Below, piece after piece: positions 36,648 to 45,856 of a stretch of 64,000 bases of DNA. The translations under genes and the position numbers were made by a program. The DNA lies in contig CAJUOU010000001.1 in NCBI GenBank assembly GCA_910588545.1, forward strand, positions 62,001 through 126,000, given 5' to 3'. The DNA is from an uncultured Christensenellaceae bacterium (lineage in GTDB: Bacteria; Bacillota; Clostridia; Christensenellales; UBA3700). The stretch's first letter is position 1, and each line of letters starts with the position of its first letter. Under the pieces are notes generated by a model. That model was not told the DNA's origin, did not search any database, and saw only the letters and a list, made by a program, of their open reading frames with translations.

Positions 36648-36941
36648 ATGTTATACATTTACAAAGTAAAAAAAGACGAGAGTTTGCAGGATGTTTGTAT
36701 AAAATATTCGGTGTTTAAAGACGATTTGTTGAGTTTAAATAATATTACGGAAGAAAATGTTCGCGAAGGACTCTTATTGGTAATCGACATACCGGACGGC
36801 AAAAGATATGTAGTAAAACCTTTTGATACAATTACAAAAATTGCAAATAAATTTAACATTTCCGAAAAAGAGATATTGGATTTCAATAATATTTCTCAAA
36901 TATTTTTGGGACAAATACTGTATATCCCGATATCAAAATAA
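36648..36941 (+). CDS. small double-LysM protein
   Basis: A 97-residue protein that is almost entirely two LysM modules: YIYKVKKDESLQDVCIKYSV... ending LLVIDIP, then YVVKPFDTITKIANKFNI... ending GQILYIPIS. LysM binds the glycan of peptidoglycan. No signal peptide is evident, so it may act in the mother cell or on the spore surface, as small LysM proteins like SafA do. It lies 83 bases before the spoIIIA-linked genes and opposite the SpoVB-like gene, which suggests a sporulation role. Confidence 0.82.
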   Translation: MLYIYKVKKDESLQDVCIKYSVFKDDLLSLNNITEENVREGLLLVIDIPDGKRYVVKPFDTITKIANKFNISEKEILDFNNISQIFLGQILYIPISK

Positions 36942-37024
36942 AAAGTGCATTTAAATTTTGCCATTTACCTAAAAATTAGCATATTGCAAAAGGCTTGGAC
37001 ATAAAATTTAGCGTGGAGGTTGAT

Positions 37025-37429
37025 ATGGACAAGAAGTTGAAATTTGGAAAAGACGATTTAATAGATATAGTAAAAAGCAGCTTGATAGCGGTTGTTTGCT
37101 CTTTGGTATTGATTTTGGTATTTGCCATTATTATCAAGTTTACGGGTATTGAGGATAATATTATTTTAGTAATCAATATGATTATAAAAAGTCTGAGCAT
37201 AGTTATAGGAATATTGTTCGGTATAAAAAATGCCAGATTAGGTGCAGTTAAGGGGCTTTTTAGCGGTCTGTTATTTGTGCTTGTTTCGTACATATTGTTC
37301 GCAATAATCAATTTGGATGCAAAAATCGATTTGATGATGTTGATTGACAGTTTGATAATCTTGGTTGAAAGTTTAATTGCGGGTATTATCGCCGTAAATA
37401 TTAAAGATAAAAGAGTGGAAAGAAGATGA
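37025..37429 (+). CDS. TIGR04086 family membrane protein
   Basis: A 134-residue protein with four predicted membrane helices (about 20-40, 48-70, 78-97, 105-125). The pattern matches the small TIGR04086 membrane family seen near spoIIIA or yajC in Clostridia. Function unknown. GGAGG precedes the ATG by 5 bases; a TTG at 36995 would place that site inside the gene. It overlaps spoIIIAA by four bases (ATGA), so it is translationally coupled to it. Confidence 0.72.
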   Translation: MDKKLKFGKDDLIDIVKSSLIAVVCSLVLILVFAIIIKFTGIEDNIILVINMIIKSLSIVIGILFGIKNARLGAVKGLFSGLLFVLVSYILFAIINLDAKIDLMMLIDSLIILVESLIAGIIAVNIKDKRVERR

Positions 37430-38271
37430 AACCGTCTTTAAAAAGATTGTTCCGCGAGCGTATGTGCGAGTGCTTGGAAAAGTTTGAAGAGCTTTGCGAA
37501 ATTAGGGTAAGGAGTAATAAAAATTTAGTCGTTTACACTTTTGGCGGCAGGTATGTTACCGACTACATTGCAACGCAGGAAGATATTGACTATATTTTGA
37601 AAATTGCTACCTCCCGTTCTCTTTATGCAGTGGAAGAAAGCATAAAGTGTGGGTACATAAGTTGTGACGGTGGCATAAGAATAGGTTTAAGCGGCGAAGC
37701 GGTTTTGGATAACGGTAAACTGAGGTCAATTAAAAATATTAATAGTTTGGTTATCAGAATTGCAAAGTCAGTGCAAAACTTGCCTATGGAAGTGCTACCT
37801 ATCATAAATAACTTTGATAACACTTTGATTTTATCTCCGCCTTTTTTGGGAAAGACTACCTTACTTAGGGAAATGACAAGGCGTCTTTCTGATAAAGGCA
37901 ATGATATTTTGGTCATCGACGAGCGAAACGAAATTTCTGCAACTGTAGACGGCAAGCAAAATTTGGATTTGGGGGCAAATACAGATGTTATGGTAGGAGT
38001 ACCTAAAATAGCATGTTATGAGGGTGCAGTAAGAACAATGGCACCGGATATTATCGTAACTGACGAAATTTTTGGCGAACGGGAAGTGGATTGTTTGGTG
38101 GACAGTGTTCGAAGCGGCGTTAAAGTTATGGCGACAGCCCATGCCTGTAATATAGACAAGTTTCTTTTAAATAAAAGTTATGCACCGCTCAAAGAAATAA
38201 TGGCAAACTATCTTTTGCTTGGGGATTCGGTAGGTGCCGTCAAGGAGGTTCGTTATAATTGTTCGGTTTGA
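37426..38271 (+). CDS. spoIIIAA: Stage III sporulation protein AA
   Basis: A 281-residue ATPase of the type II/IV secretion class, the mother-cell motor of the SpoIIIA-SpoIIQ feeding channel. The P-loop is SPPFLGKTT at 137-145; the usual form is SPPGCGKTT, so the two residues before GKTT are replaced by F-L while the Lys and Thr remain. Walker B lies near IIVTDEIFGE at about 205, followed by MATAHACN. Length is slightly short of Bacillus (about 307). It leads the eight-gene operon. Confidence 0.94.
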   Translation: MKPSLKRLFRERMCECLEKFEELCEIRVRSNKNLVVYTFGGRYVTDYIATQEDIDYILKIATSRSLYAVEESIKCGYISCDGGIRIGLSGEAVLDNGKLRSIKNINSLVIRIAKSVQNLPMEVLPIINNFDNTLILSPPFLGKTTLLREMTRRLSDKGNDILVIDERNEISATVDGKQNLDLGANTDVMVGVPKIACYEGAVRTMAPDIIVTDEIFGEREVDCLVDSVRSGVKVMATAHACNIDKFLLNKSYAPLKEIMANYLLLGDSVGAVKEVRYNCSV

Positions 38272-38753
38272 TTTGCGGAGCTGTAATTTGTATTGCCGTA
38301 TCATTTGTAGGACTTATAATAAAAAGAAAATATAAGACAAACGCTGATTTTATGGCAATTTATCTAGATTTTATCGGTTATGTCAAAACAGAAATTGCAA
38401 ATAACAAAACGCCGATTTTTACTATTATAGATAATTACATATCACGTGATGTAAATGTATTTACCAAAGTGCTCAAAGTTATAAACGGCAACTTGAAAAA
38501 GGATGTTGTTGACACCGAAAACTATCCCAAGGAATGCGCGCTTGTAGATAAAAAACGAATACAATGGCTGATTTCGGATATCGCAAGCATTGGAAAATAC
38601 GACAGCGTCACAGAGGTAAACAAGCTCAAAAGTATAGAGGAAAGGGTAAAAATCGATTGCGATTTGGCTGCGACTAAATATAAAAAGGATGGTGTTATGG
38701 CATTCAAATTATCTGTACTTATTGGCATTGCCATTATGATAATTTTATGCTGA
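38259..38753 (+). CDS. spoIIIAB: Stage III sporulation protein AB
   Basis: A 164-residue protein related to type II secretion GspF. It has an N-terminal membrane helix (1-18), a helical middle, and a C-terminal helix (FKLSVLIGIAIMIILC). It overlaps spoIIIAA by 13 bases. Part of the SpoIIIA channel in the outer forespore membrane. Confidence 0.92.
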   Translation: MFGLICGAVICIAVSFVGLIIKRKYKTNADFMAIYLDFIGYVKTEIANNKTPIFTIIDNYISRDVNVFTKVLKVINGNLKKDVVDTENYPKECALVDKKRIQWLISDIASIGKYDSVTEVNKLKSIEERVKIDCDLAATKYKKDGVMAFKLSVLIGIAIMIILC

Positions 38754-38760
38754 TAAAAGT

Positions 38761-38958
38761 ATGGGGATTGATATAGTTTTTAAAATTGCGGGAGTAGGGC
38801 TAATAACTTGGATAATCAATAGTGTACTCAAAAAAGCGGACAAGGATGAAATTGCATCTTTTGTTACCATTGCGGGACTTATTATTGTGCTTTCAATCAT
38901 TTTGGATATGATAGGTGGTTTGTATAGCAGTATAAAATCACTTTTGCAGTTATATTAA
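38761..38958 (+). CDS. spoIIIAC: Stage III sporulation protein AC
   Basis: A 65-residue membrane protein with two helices (VFKIAGVGLITWIINSVL and FVTIAGLIIVLSIILDMI), typical of SpoIIIAC. Its stop overlaps the spoIIIAD start by one base. Confidence 0.93.
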   Translation: MGIDIVFKIAGVGLITWIINSVLKKADKDEIASFVTIAGLIIVLSIILDMIGGLYSSIKSLLQLY

Positions 38959-39344
38959 TGGATATTTTTAAAATTATAGCAATAGGTTTGATAGGGGCAA
39001 TTATAGTAGTTATGCTTAGGGCGATAAAGTCGGATTTGAGTATCATGGCGACTCTTGCTACAGGCATAGTTATTGTGATAATTACACTTACATATATAAG
39101 TGATGTCATTGTTGCTTTTAATCAAATAGTGGACAAGACCGGTTTGAACAGCAAGCTTTTTGCATCCCTTTTAAAGATTGTAGGCATAGGATATCTTACC
39201 GAATATTCAAGCGGCATGTGCGAAGATATGGGCAGTCCAAGCCTCGGCAAAAAAATTCAGTTTAGCGGTAAGATAGCGATATTTTTGATGGCTATCCCTG
39301 TGGTCACCGCGCTTATAAATACAGTAGCAAATTTGTTAAAATGA
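38958..39344 (+). CDS. spoIIIAD: Stage III sporulation protein AD
   Basis: A 128-residue membrane protein with three to four helices. GYLTEYSSGMCEDMGSPSLGKKIQFSGKI is the family segment that joins the last two helices. It forms the channel with AC and AE. Confidence 0.93.
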   Translation: MDIFKIIAIGLIGAIIVVMLRAIKSDLSIMATLATGIVIVIITLTYISDVIVAFNQIVDKTGLNSKLFASLLKIVGIGYLTEYSSGMCEDMGSPSLGKKIQFSGKIAIFLMAIPVVTALINTVANLLK

Positions 39345-39351
39345 GGTAAGT

Positions 39352-40566
39352 ATGCGTCAAAAATCGGCATTAAATCGTAAAATTTGTATTTTTTTGTTAA
39401 TAGCTTCGATATTGGTTTTGACGCTTTGTATATTACCGTTAATGTCGTCAAATGTAAGTGCCACCACCAAAGCTGAGGAAGAAATCAAAGAAGAATTGGA
39501 AAAAAATGTGGACGAAAACTTAAATGACATTGACTTTTCCGAGCTTATTGATTTTGAAAAAAATTTGGGTAGCAATGTATATGAAGGTGGAGTGACACAG
39601 CTTATCAAAGACATATTGTCGGGAAAATATTCAGGTGGATTTGCCGATACCTTTAACATGCTAATAAATATGCTCGGAACTTCCGTCAAAGGATTCATAC
39701 CTTTGCTTGTGACATTGATTGCAGTAAGTATAATTTTTAGTATTGTAAATGGTTTGACATCGGGTTTTATGTCCAAGTCTACAACGGAGATAATTCACTT
39801 TGTATGTTACTCTGCAATAATTGTTTTGCTTATGACAGAAGTTACTTTTTTGATAAGCGACAGTGTCAAAGCCATACAAAATATGGCAAAGTTTATGGAA
39901 ATTATTTTCCCGATTATGCTAACTTTGGTAACGGCGCTTGGAGGGATTGCGACTACAGCGACCTACAGCCCTATGATGACAGTGCTATCCGTAGGTGTAA
40001 CCAAAATTATAAGCAATATAGTTTTACCATGCTTTATAGCGACTATGGCTTTATCGATAGTCGGCTTCATTTCAAAAGACATAAAATTAAACAAATTGAC
40101 AAAGTTTTTCAAAAGTGCGGGAGAAGTAATAATCGGTGTCGTATTTGGGTTATTTACAACATTTATCACGACAAATGGGATAAGTGGTGCGATTACGGAT
40201 AATATCTCGATAAAATCTGCAAAGTTTGCAATATCAAGTTATGTTCCCGTGTTGGGCGGTTATTTGAGTGATGGGTTGGATTTGGCTGTCGCAAGTGTAA
40301 TGCTTGTTAAAAATGCAGTAGGTGTCGGTGGAGTAATATTGATGCTTTCTATCATACTATCCCCGGTTATTAAAATATTGGTTTTTTCGCTAGGCTTAAA
40401 ATTGGTGGCAGGTATAATAGAGCCTATCGGTAATAAGCGTATGAGTGAAATTGTTTATGCAATCAGCAAAAATTTAACTTTGCTTGTTATTGCAATGCTT
40501 GGTATGGCTTTTATGTTTTTTATAATGATGATTTTGATTTTGCTTACCTGCAATGCGGGGATATAA
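39352..40566 (+). CDS. spoIIIAE: Stage III sporulation protein AE
   Basis: A 404-residue polytopic membrane protein with an N-terminal signal helix (9-35) and about seven C-terminal helices. The first exported part (DIDFSELIDFEKNL) is typical. The largest membrane part of the SpoIIIA complex. GAGG precedes the ATG by 6 bases. Confidence 0.93.
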   Translation: MRQKSALNRKICIFLLIASILVLTLCILPLMSSNVSATTKAEEEIKEELEKNVDENLNDIDFSELIDFEKNLGSNVYEGGVTQLIKDILSGKYSGGFADTFNMLINMLGTSVKGFIPLLVTLIAVSIIFSIVNGLTSGFMSKSTTEIIHFVCYSAIIVLLMTEVTFLISDSVKAIQNMAKFMEIIFPIMLTLVTALGGIATTATYSPMMTVLSVGVTKIISNIVLPCFIATMALSIVGFISKDIKLNKLTKFFKSAGEVIIGVVFGLFTTFITTNGISGAITDNISIKSAKFAISSYVPVLGGYLSDGLDLAVASVMLVKNAVGVGGVILMLSIILSPVIKILVFSLGLKLVAGIIEPIGNKRMSEIVYAISKNLTLLVIAMLGMAFMFFIMMILILLTCNAGI

Positions 40567-40670
40567 TTAACTGTTAAATATCATATCGATAATTTTAATA
40601 AAAAATAAGTTTACAGTCATAAATGCTTTATGTTTAATAGTACAAATTATTGATTTTGACGGAGAAATAA

Positions 40671-41120
40671 ATGAATGCTTGGTTACTTTCTATCGTAGGG
40701 GTGGTGTCCTTGGGAGTGCTGCTTGAGATATTACTTGCAGACGGCGAAACCTCCAAATACATAAAAGGTGTGTTTGCTTTGGCGGTTGTGTTGGTACTTG
40801 TTGCCCCGATACCAAAATTTTTGAATAAAAATTTTGACATAAACGAATTTTTTGGGGATGAAATAGTTGCTCAATCTACATTTTTGCAGAGTGTAAACGA
40901 AAGACGCAATATCGAAAGAGAAAATAAAGTTTTAGCTGAACTCAAAAAATCGAATATTTCAGCCGAAAAGGTGCGTGTTTATTATCTTCGCGGAGATTTA
41001 GACTATATAGATGTTGTAAAAGTTTACTTAAATGGAGATTGCGACAATGATAAAATTTTGGATATAGTATCGCAAAAGGTCGGTTGCGACAAAAATAAAA
41101 TAAAAATATATTCTTCTTGA
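40671..41120 (+). CDS. spoIIIAF: Stage III sporulation protein AF
   Basis: A 149-residue protein with two N-terminal helices (WLLSIVGVVSLGVLLEILL, YIKGVFALAVVLVLVAPIP) and a soluble ring-building-motif domain (about 75-145, ending DKNKIKIY). A 104-base gap before it holds no clear promoter. Confidence 0.92.
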   Translation: MNAWLLSIVGVVSLGVLLEILLADGETSKYIKGVFALAVVLVLVAPIPKFLNKNFDINEFFGDEIVAQSTFLQSVNERRNIERENKVLAELKKSNISAEKVRVYYLRGDLDYIDVVKVYLNGDCDNDKILDIVSQKVGCDKNKIKIYSS

Positions 41121-41174
41121 TATTAATTTATTTTGTAATCATTTTAAAATATAAATAAATTGTGGGGGCATTGT

Positions 41175-41723
41175 ATGGAAAACAATAATATAATTGATAA
41201 CCGCGAAAAGAACAGCAGTAAAAGCGATAAATTGAACAAATTGATAAAAAATAAAAAATTTCAAATTATTTTTGCAGTTGTTGTTCTATTTGTTGTAATC
41301 GTTGCATACTTTAGTTATGTAAATGTGAAAGACAAGGACAAGCAAGTAACACTGAGTGACGGCACGGAATTAACTTCACAAATTCAAAAAGTATTGAGCA
41401 AAATAAAGGGGGTAGGTGATGTAAACGTTTTGATAGTGTATGACGGTGGCGAGCAACTTGAAATCGCTTCAAAAGTAGATAAAAGGACAGACAGAGTGGA
41501 AGACGACGGAAGAGTAACCGAAATAATCGAAGAAACAATAACACCTATCCTTACAAACGGCAACGAACCATTGGTTATAGGCACTAAAAGGGCTAAAATC
41601 GACGGTGTTGTGGTAGTGGCAAAAGGTGGAGATGACCCTAAGGTAAGAGTAGCTATTATGCAAGCCTTGGCGACCTTATTAAAAATTGAATATAATTGCA
41701 TAAATGTATTTAGTATGGAATAA
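41175..41723 (+). CDS. spoIIIAG: Stage III sporulation protein AG
   Basis: A 182-residue single-pass protein. The membrane helix is at about 33-50 (FQIIFAVVVLFVVIVAYFS); the outer domain forms the ring that spans the intermembrane space (SKIKGVGDVNVLIVYDGGEQLEI, GVVVVAKGGDDPKVRVAIMQAL). The ATG after GGGGG is preferred over a TTG at 41160. Confidence 0.93.
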   Translation: MENNNIIDNREKNSSKSDKLNKLIKNKKFQIIFAVVVLFVVIVAYFSYVNVKDKDKQVTLSDGTELTSQIQKVLSKIKGVGDVNVLIVYDGGEQLEIASKVDKRTDRVEDDGRVTEIIEETITPILTNGNEPLVIGTKRAKIDGVVVVAKGGDDPKVRVAIMQALATLLKIEYNCINVFSME

Positions 41724-41748
41724 AATATATTAGAAATCGGAGGTAGTT

Positions 41749-42249
41749 ATGAAAATTAAATTGACAGAAAACAGAAAGAAAATCCTTGTACTTAGTTGTA
41801 TGGTAGTGCTATTGGTTGTAGCAGGCACATTGAGCATTGTATTGAACTTAAATGCCGGTAAAACTCCGGATAATAGTTTGGACGGAACTCAAAGCACTTT
41901 CTTCAGTGAACTTCAAAGCGACAAAGAACTTAGAAAAAATGAGCAAATTGCTTTATTGGATGCAATTATCAATAATGATAATTCTACTAAGGAAGCTATT
42001 GCAAATGCAGAGGCAGAGAAACTTGCAATCGTTACAAATATCAAAACCGAAATGGCTTTAGAGTCTATGATAAAATCTAAAGGTTTCCAAAATGTTGCAG
42101 TTATGATTGGAAATGAAAAGATTAACGTGTTTGTGGACAAAGCAGAGCTTTTGGACGAAGAGACAGCAACAATTTGCTCCTTGATTATGGAACAAACCAA
42201 GTTCACAATCGCTGATATCATTATTAATCCTACAGTTCAATCTAACTGA
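41749..42249 (+). CDS. spoIIIAH: Stage III sporulation protein AH
   Basis: A 166-residue single-pass protein that docks with forespore SpoIIQ. Membrane helix at about 10-30, then a helical stalk (DKELRKNEQIALLDAIINNDN...) and a ring domain ending TKFTIADIIINPTVQ. GGAGG lies seven bases before the ATG. Last gene of the operon; a GC-rich terminator follows. Confidence 0.93.
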   Translation: MKIKLTENRKKILVLSCMVVLLVVAGTLSIVLNLNAGKTPDNSLDGTQSTFFSELQSDKELRKNEQIALLDAIINNDNSTKEAIANAEAEKLAIVTNIKTEMALESMIKSKGFQNVAVMIGNEKINVFVDKAELLDEETATICSLIMEQTKFTIADIIINPTVQSN

Positions 42250-42269
42250 AATCAACAATAATAAATTAA

Positions 42270-42300
42270 AGCGGCACTAAGGTGCCGCTTATTTAATTTT
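42270..42300 (+). terminator. terminator of the spoIIIA operon
   Basis: AGCGGCAC (42270-42277) pairs with GTGCCGCT (42282-42289), followed by TATTTAATTTT. The rest of 42301-42660 is AT-rich spacer with GCCCCGATTTTTGTCGG-like text, a possible dispersed motif, and the promoter below. Confidence 0.85.
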
Positions 42301-42589
42301 ATGGCTTTAGCCCCGATTTTTGTCGGTTTTTTGTTGTTTTACGATTTTAAGTGTGATTGTCTTAAATTTAATAAGCTTGGCTGTAAGTTAGGTAAGCGTA
42401 AGTAATAAAAACTGCGAAAAGCTTTTCAAAAATTAAAAAAATAAATATAAGTAAAAAACTCTCAAGAGGGAATTTTTTACATTAAAACAGTCAAAATAGA
42501 AGTTTTTCTTTTTTTTGTTTGAAATTGTAATAAAATTGTGCATAATTTTTGTATAAATTTATAAAATATATAAAATTATAAATTAAATC

Positions 42590-42618
42590 TTGATTTTATA
42601 ATATTTTTATGCTAAAAT
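42590..42618 (+). promoter_or_regulatory. promoter of the Asp23-nusB-folD run
   Basis: TTGATT (42590-42595), a 17-base spacer and TAAAAT (42613-42618), about 43 bases before the first ATG. Confidence 0.6.
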
Positions 42619-42660
42619 ATATTCGTATAATTATAAATAAATTATTATAAAAGGAGCGTT

Positions 42661-42993
42661 ATGGATAATACACTTAATCAAAATACTTATATAAGTCTAA
42701 TAGGCTCAATTATTTCCGCTGCTGCATCCAAAGCAAAAGGTGTTGCATCTATCAGTACCGAAAGTGGAATAACAAATAAATTTACATCCAAAAATGGTTT
42801 TGATGGTATGGAAATTGTTATAACTCACTCTAACTTGGTGGTAATATCATTATCTATCAATGCCTATTACGGTTATCCGTTGCCGGAAATCGTAAGTGAA
42901 TTGCAAAATGCAATAAAACAAGGTGTAGAGGAGCAAACAAACTTTAAAGTAAAAGCTATCAACGTAAACGTTGTGGGCGTTGTTTTTGTTTAA
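42661..42993 (+). CDS. Asp23/Gls24 family protein (YqhY-like)
   Basis: A 110-residue cytoplasmic protein with the Asp23 pattern: ISLIGSIISAAASKAKGVASIS at the start, VISLSINAYYGYPLPEIVSELQNAIKQGVEEQTNFKVKAINVNVVGVVF at the end. In Bacillus the homologue YqhY lies between acc genes and nusB and modulates acetyl-CoA carboxylase; the nusB neighbour here is the same. A direct role is not proven. Confidence 0.88.
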   Translation: MDNTLNQNTYISLIGSIISAAASKAKGVASISTESGITNKFTSKNGFDGMEIVITHSNLVVISLSINAYYGYPLPEIVSELQNAIKQGVEEQTNFKVKAINVNVVGVVFV

Positions 42994-43025
42994 TAAATGA
43001 GCAAGAAGATAAAAGGAATTTAATA

Positions 43026-43433
43026 ATGAATAGGAAAAAAGCAAGAGAATACGCTTATCAAATGATTTTTAGTTATCTTTTTAATAACGAAAAAGATGAG
43101 TATATATTGGAAAAATGCAATGCGGACAAAGATTTGTCAAATGAAGATGCCGAGTATGTAAATTTGACATTCAACAATGCAACCGCAAATTTAGACGAGA
43201 TTAAAAGTTGCATACAACAGTATGCAATAGGTTATCAGTTGGATAGAATTTATAAGCCTGACCTGGCTGTGTTGATTTTGGCCATTGCAGAAATGAAGTA
43301 TAATGACGAAGTGCCTGACAGCGTTGCTATCAGCGAAGCAGTTTGCATTATCAAAAAATATTCTACCGCAAAAAGCGGTCCGTTTGTAAACGGAATTTTG
43401 GCGAGTGTATATAAGGAGCTAAATAAACAATGA
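43026..43433 (+). CDS. nusB: Transcription antitermination factor NusB
   Basis: A 135-residue all-helical protein that binds boxA RNA with S10 during rRNA synthesis. KKAREYAYQMIFSYLF opens the fold; LDRIYKPDLAVLILAIAEMKYND and the end GPFVNGILASVYKEL are family core segments. It overlaps folD by four bases. Confidence 0.94.
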   Translation: MNRKKAREYAYQMIFSYLFNNEKDEYILEKCNADKDLSNEDAEYVNLTFNNATANLDEIKSCIQQYAIGYQLDRIYKPDLAVLILAIAEMKYNDEVPDSVAISEAVCIIKKYSTAKSGPFVNGILASVYKELNKQ

Positions 43434-44272
43434 ATATAATAAACGGAAAAGAAGTATCTAAAAAAACAAGGGAAAAAGTTGCCCTTATGGTCAAAGATTT
43501 TATTGCCGAAAAAGGTAGAATACCTTGTCTTGCAGTTATATTGGTAGGGGAAGACCCTGCATCGCAAACTTATGTTAAAAACAAAATCATAGGTTGTGAA
43601 GAAGTAGGTATGAAATCGTTATCTTATAGATTGCCTGCAAACAGCACAAATGACGAGGTTGCAAAAATTATAAAAGATTTGGCTGCAGATAGTACTGTTG
43701 ACGGAATTTTGATTCAGTTGCCTTTGCCAAAAGGTTTGGATGAAAGATATTTGCTTTCGCTTATACCTGACAGTAAAGATGTGGACGGCTTTAGTCCTAA
43801 CAATTTGGGTTTGCTTGCAATGAACAATCCAAGGACTGTAAGTTGCACGCCTTACGGAGTTATGGAGTTATTGGCATCTACAGGGGTTAATTTGAGCGGC
43901 AAAAATGCAGTTGTAATCGGTAGGAGCAATACTGTAGGAAAGCCTATGGCAATGTTGCTTTTAAATGCAAATTGTACGGTTACCGTTTGTCACTCAAAAA
44001 CTCAAAATATGGCTGAGATTACAAAACAAGCGGATATTTTGGTTGTTGCAATCGGCAAACCTAAGTTTGTAACCGAAGATATGGTAAAAGAGGGAGCAAT
44101 CGTAATAGACGTAGGCATAAACAGAGTGGACGGAAAACTTGTCGGAGATGTGGATTTTGAAAATGTAAGCAAAAAAGCATCATTTATCACACCTGTACCG
44201 GGCGGCGTAGGACCTATGACAATTTCAATGTTGTTGTACAATACATTGATGTGTGCAAAATACGAAGACTAA
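43430..44272 (+). CDS. folD: Methylenetetrahydrofolate dehydrogenase / cyclohydrolase FolD
   Basis: A 280-residue bifunctional enzyme of one-carbon metabolism. The catalytic Tyr-Lys pair lies in SQTYVKNK at about 47-54; DGILIQLPLPKGLD and SKDVDGFSPNNLG bind folate; the NADP loop is VVIGRSNTVGKPMA near 157-170. The end has PVPGGVGPMTISMLLYNT. Length normal. It overlaps nusB by four bases. Confidence 0.96.
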   Translation: MNIINGKEVSKKTREKVALMVKDFIAEKGRIPCLAVILVGEDPASQTYVKNKIIGCEEVGMKSLSYRLPANSTNDEVAKIIKDLAADSTVDGILIQLPLPKGLDERYLLSLIPDSKDVDGFSPNNLGLLAMNNPRTVSCTPYGVMELLASTGVNLSGKNAVVIGRSNTVGKPMAMLLLNANCTVTVCHSKTQNMAEITKQADILVVAIGKPKFVTEDMVKEGAIVIDVGINRVDGKLVGDVDFENVSKKASFITPVPGGVGPMTISMLLYNTLMCAKYED

Positions 44273-44352
44273 TAGCAATACAATTTTTGATAAATATTTT
44301 TAGTTTTAATAAGTAAAAAATCAGTTTTAGTAACAAGGAAGTTTTGTGCGTT

Positions 44353-45540
44353 ATGAGTGATTATATTTCCGTAAGTTTGCTTACAGGTTATATAAAAAAT
44401 ATATTGGGAGCGGAAGAATTACTTCACGATATCAAACTTGTAGGCGAAGTTTCGGGCATTAGATGTTCGGGACCGCACGCTTATTTTACTTTAAAGGACG
44501 AAAATGCACAAATCCAATGTAACTGTTTTAGTTATGCAAAAACCTATTTGCCAAAAGGCGGGGAAAGTGTTTGTCTTTACGGCAGTGTAGATTTTTATCC
44601 GCCGGGAGGCAAACTTTCCTTTAACTGTAAAAAGATTGAGCCGCTTGGACAAGGCTTGCTTGCAATAAAGTTGCAAGAGCTGAAAAACAAGCTTGAAAAA
44701 GCAGGATATTTTGACGAAAGACATAAAAAACCTATCCCGAAATACCCAAGTAAAGTTGTGGTGTTGACTGCAAAAACGGGTGCGGTAATACGCGATATAG
44801 TAACAACGATAAGGCGTAAAAATAGCATTTTGGATATAAATGTTGTAGATGTAAAAGTACAAGGTCAATTTGCAGAGGACAGTATAATAGCTGCACTTGA
44901 TTTGGTTGACGGACTTGGATACGATGCGATAATCATTGCGCGCGGCGGCGGGTCTATGGAAGATTTAATGCCGTTTAACAGCGAAAGACTTGTTTACAAA
45001 ATATTTGATTGCAAAACACCTGTTATCTCCGCTGTAGGGCACGAGACGGATTTTACTTTATGCGATTTTGTAGCAGATATAAGAGTACCTACCCCTACTG
45101 CGAGTGGAGAATTGGTTGGCTATGATGTTGAAGAACTGAAAAACGCTTTAAAAGAATATTTCAATATATTTAAAACGGAATTGCAAAATCGTGTTGCGAA
45201 TGCGGAAAGTCAGCTTATAAATACCGTTAAGTTTATCACAAGCGGACTTAATTTGAAGATTGCCGCAAACGAGGGAAAAGTAAAACAAATCGCAAGCAGT
45301 TTGGGTAATATTTTTAAACTAAAAAGTTTGGAATGTGAAAATAATATTAAACATATTATGGCAAGGATAGATGCAAACAATCCAATGCGTATTTTAGGAC
45401 AGGGGTACAGTAAAATGTATGGTAGTGATGGTTTGCCTGCGGATATAGACAGCGTTAAAGTAGGGGAAGATATTACTATTTTAACAAATGGCGGCAAGAT
45501 AGACGCGGGTGTAAAAAAAGTTATAAAAATAAAGGGATAA
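44353..45540 (+). CDS. xseA: Exodeoxyribonuclease VII large subunit
   Basis: A 395-residue nuclease subunit. The N-terminal OB domain binds DNA (LVGEVSGIRCSGPHAYFTLKDENAQIQCNCF); the catalytic core holds VVLTAKTGAVIRDI, IARGGGSMEDLMPFN and AVGHETDFTLCDFVAD. The C-terminal coiled-coil is shorter than in E. coli. The ATG at 44353 follows AAGGAAG by 11 bases; a TTG at 44344 is too close. Confidence 0.95.
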   Translation: MSDYISVSLLTGYIKNILGAEELLHDIKLVGEVSGIRCSGPHAYFTLKDENAQIQCNCFSYAKTYLPKGGESVCLYGSVDFYPPGGKLSFNCKKIEPLGQGLLAIKLQELKNKLEKAGYFDERHKKPIPKYPSKVVVLTAKTGAVIRDIVTTIRRKNSILDINVVDVKVQGQFAEDSIIAALDLVDGLGYDAIIIARGGGSMEDLMPFNSERLVYKIFDCKTPVISAVGHETDFTLCDFVADIRVPTPTASGELVGYDVEELKNALKEYFNIFKTELQNRVANAESQLINTVKFITSGLNLKIAANEGKVKQIASSLGNIFKLKSLECENNIKHIMARIDANNPMRILGQGYSKMYGSDGLPADIDSVKVGEDITILTNGGKIDAGVKKVIKIKG

Positions 45541-45544
45541 TATT

Positions 45545-45763
45545 ATGGAATTTGAAAAAGTATTGCAAGAGTTGGAAGAAATAGCAAAAAAAATGGAAGA
45601 TAAACAAACAACTTTGGACGAAAGTTTAGCACTTTTTGACAAAGGTGTAAAAAAAAGCAGTGAATGTCTAAAAGTTTTGAACGAAACAAAAGGCAAAGCT
45701 GAACTTTTGATAAAAGAACTAGACGGCATGACAAAAACAGAATTAAATTTGAATGAAAATTAA
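45545..45763 (+). CDS. xseB: Exodeoxyribonuclease VII small subunit
   Basis: A 72-residue helical protein. FEKVLQELEEIAKKMED and LDESLALFDKGVKKSSEC are the family core. It sits 4 bases after xseA. Confidence 0.95.
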   Translation: MEFEKVLQELEEIAKKMEDKQTTLDESLALFDKGVKKSSECLKVLNETKGKAELLIKELDGMTKTELNLNEN

Positions 45764-45856
45764 CCGCTTATACTAAGTGTAATATTTATTTACATATTTG
45801 ATTTAAGTTATGGTCAAATGCTAAATTTTGATTATAATGACTGCTAGTGGAGAAAA

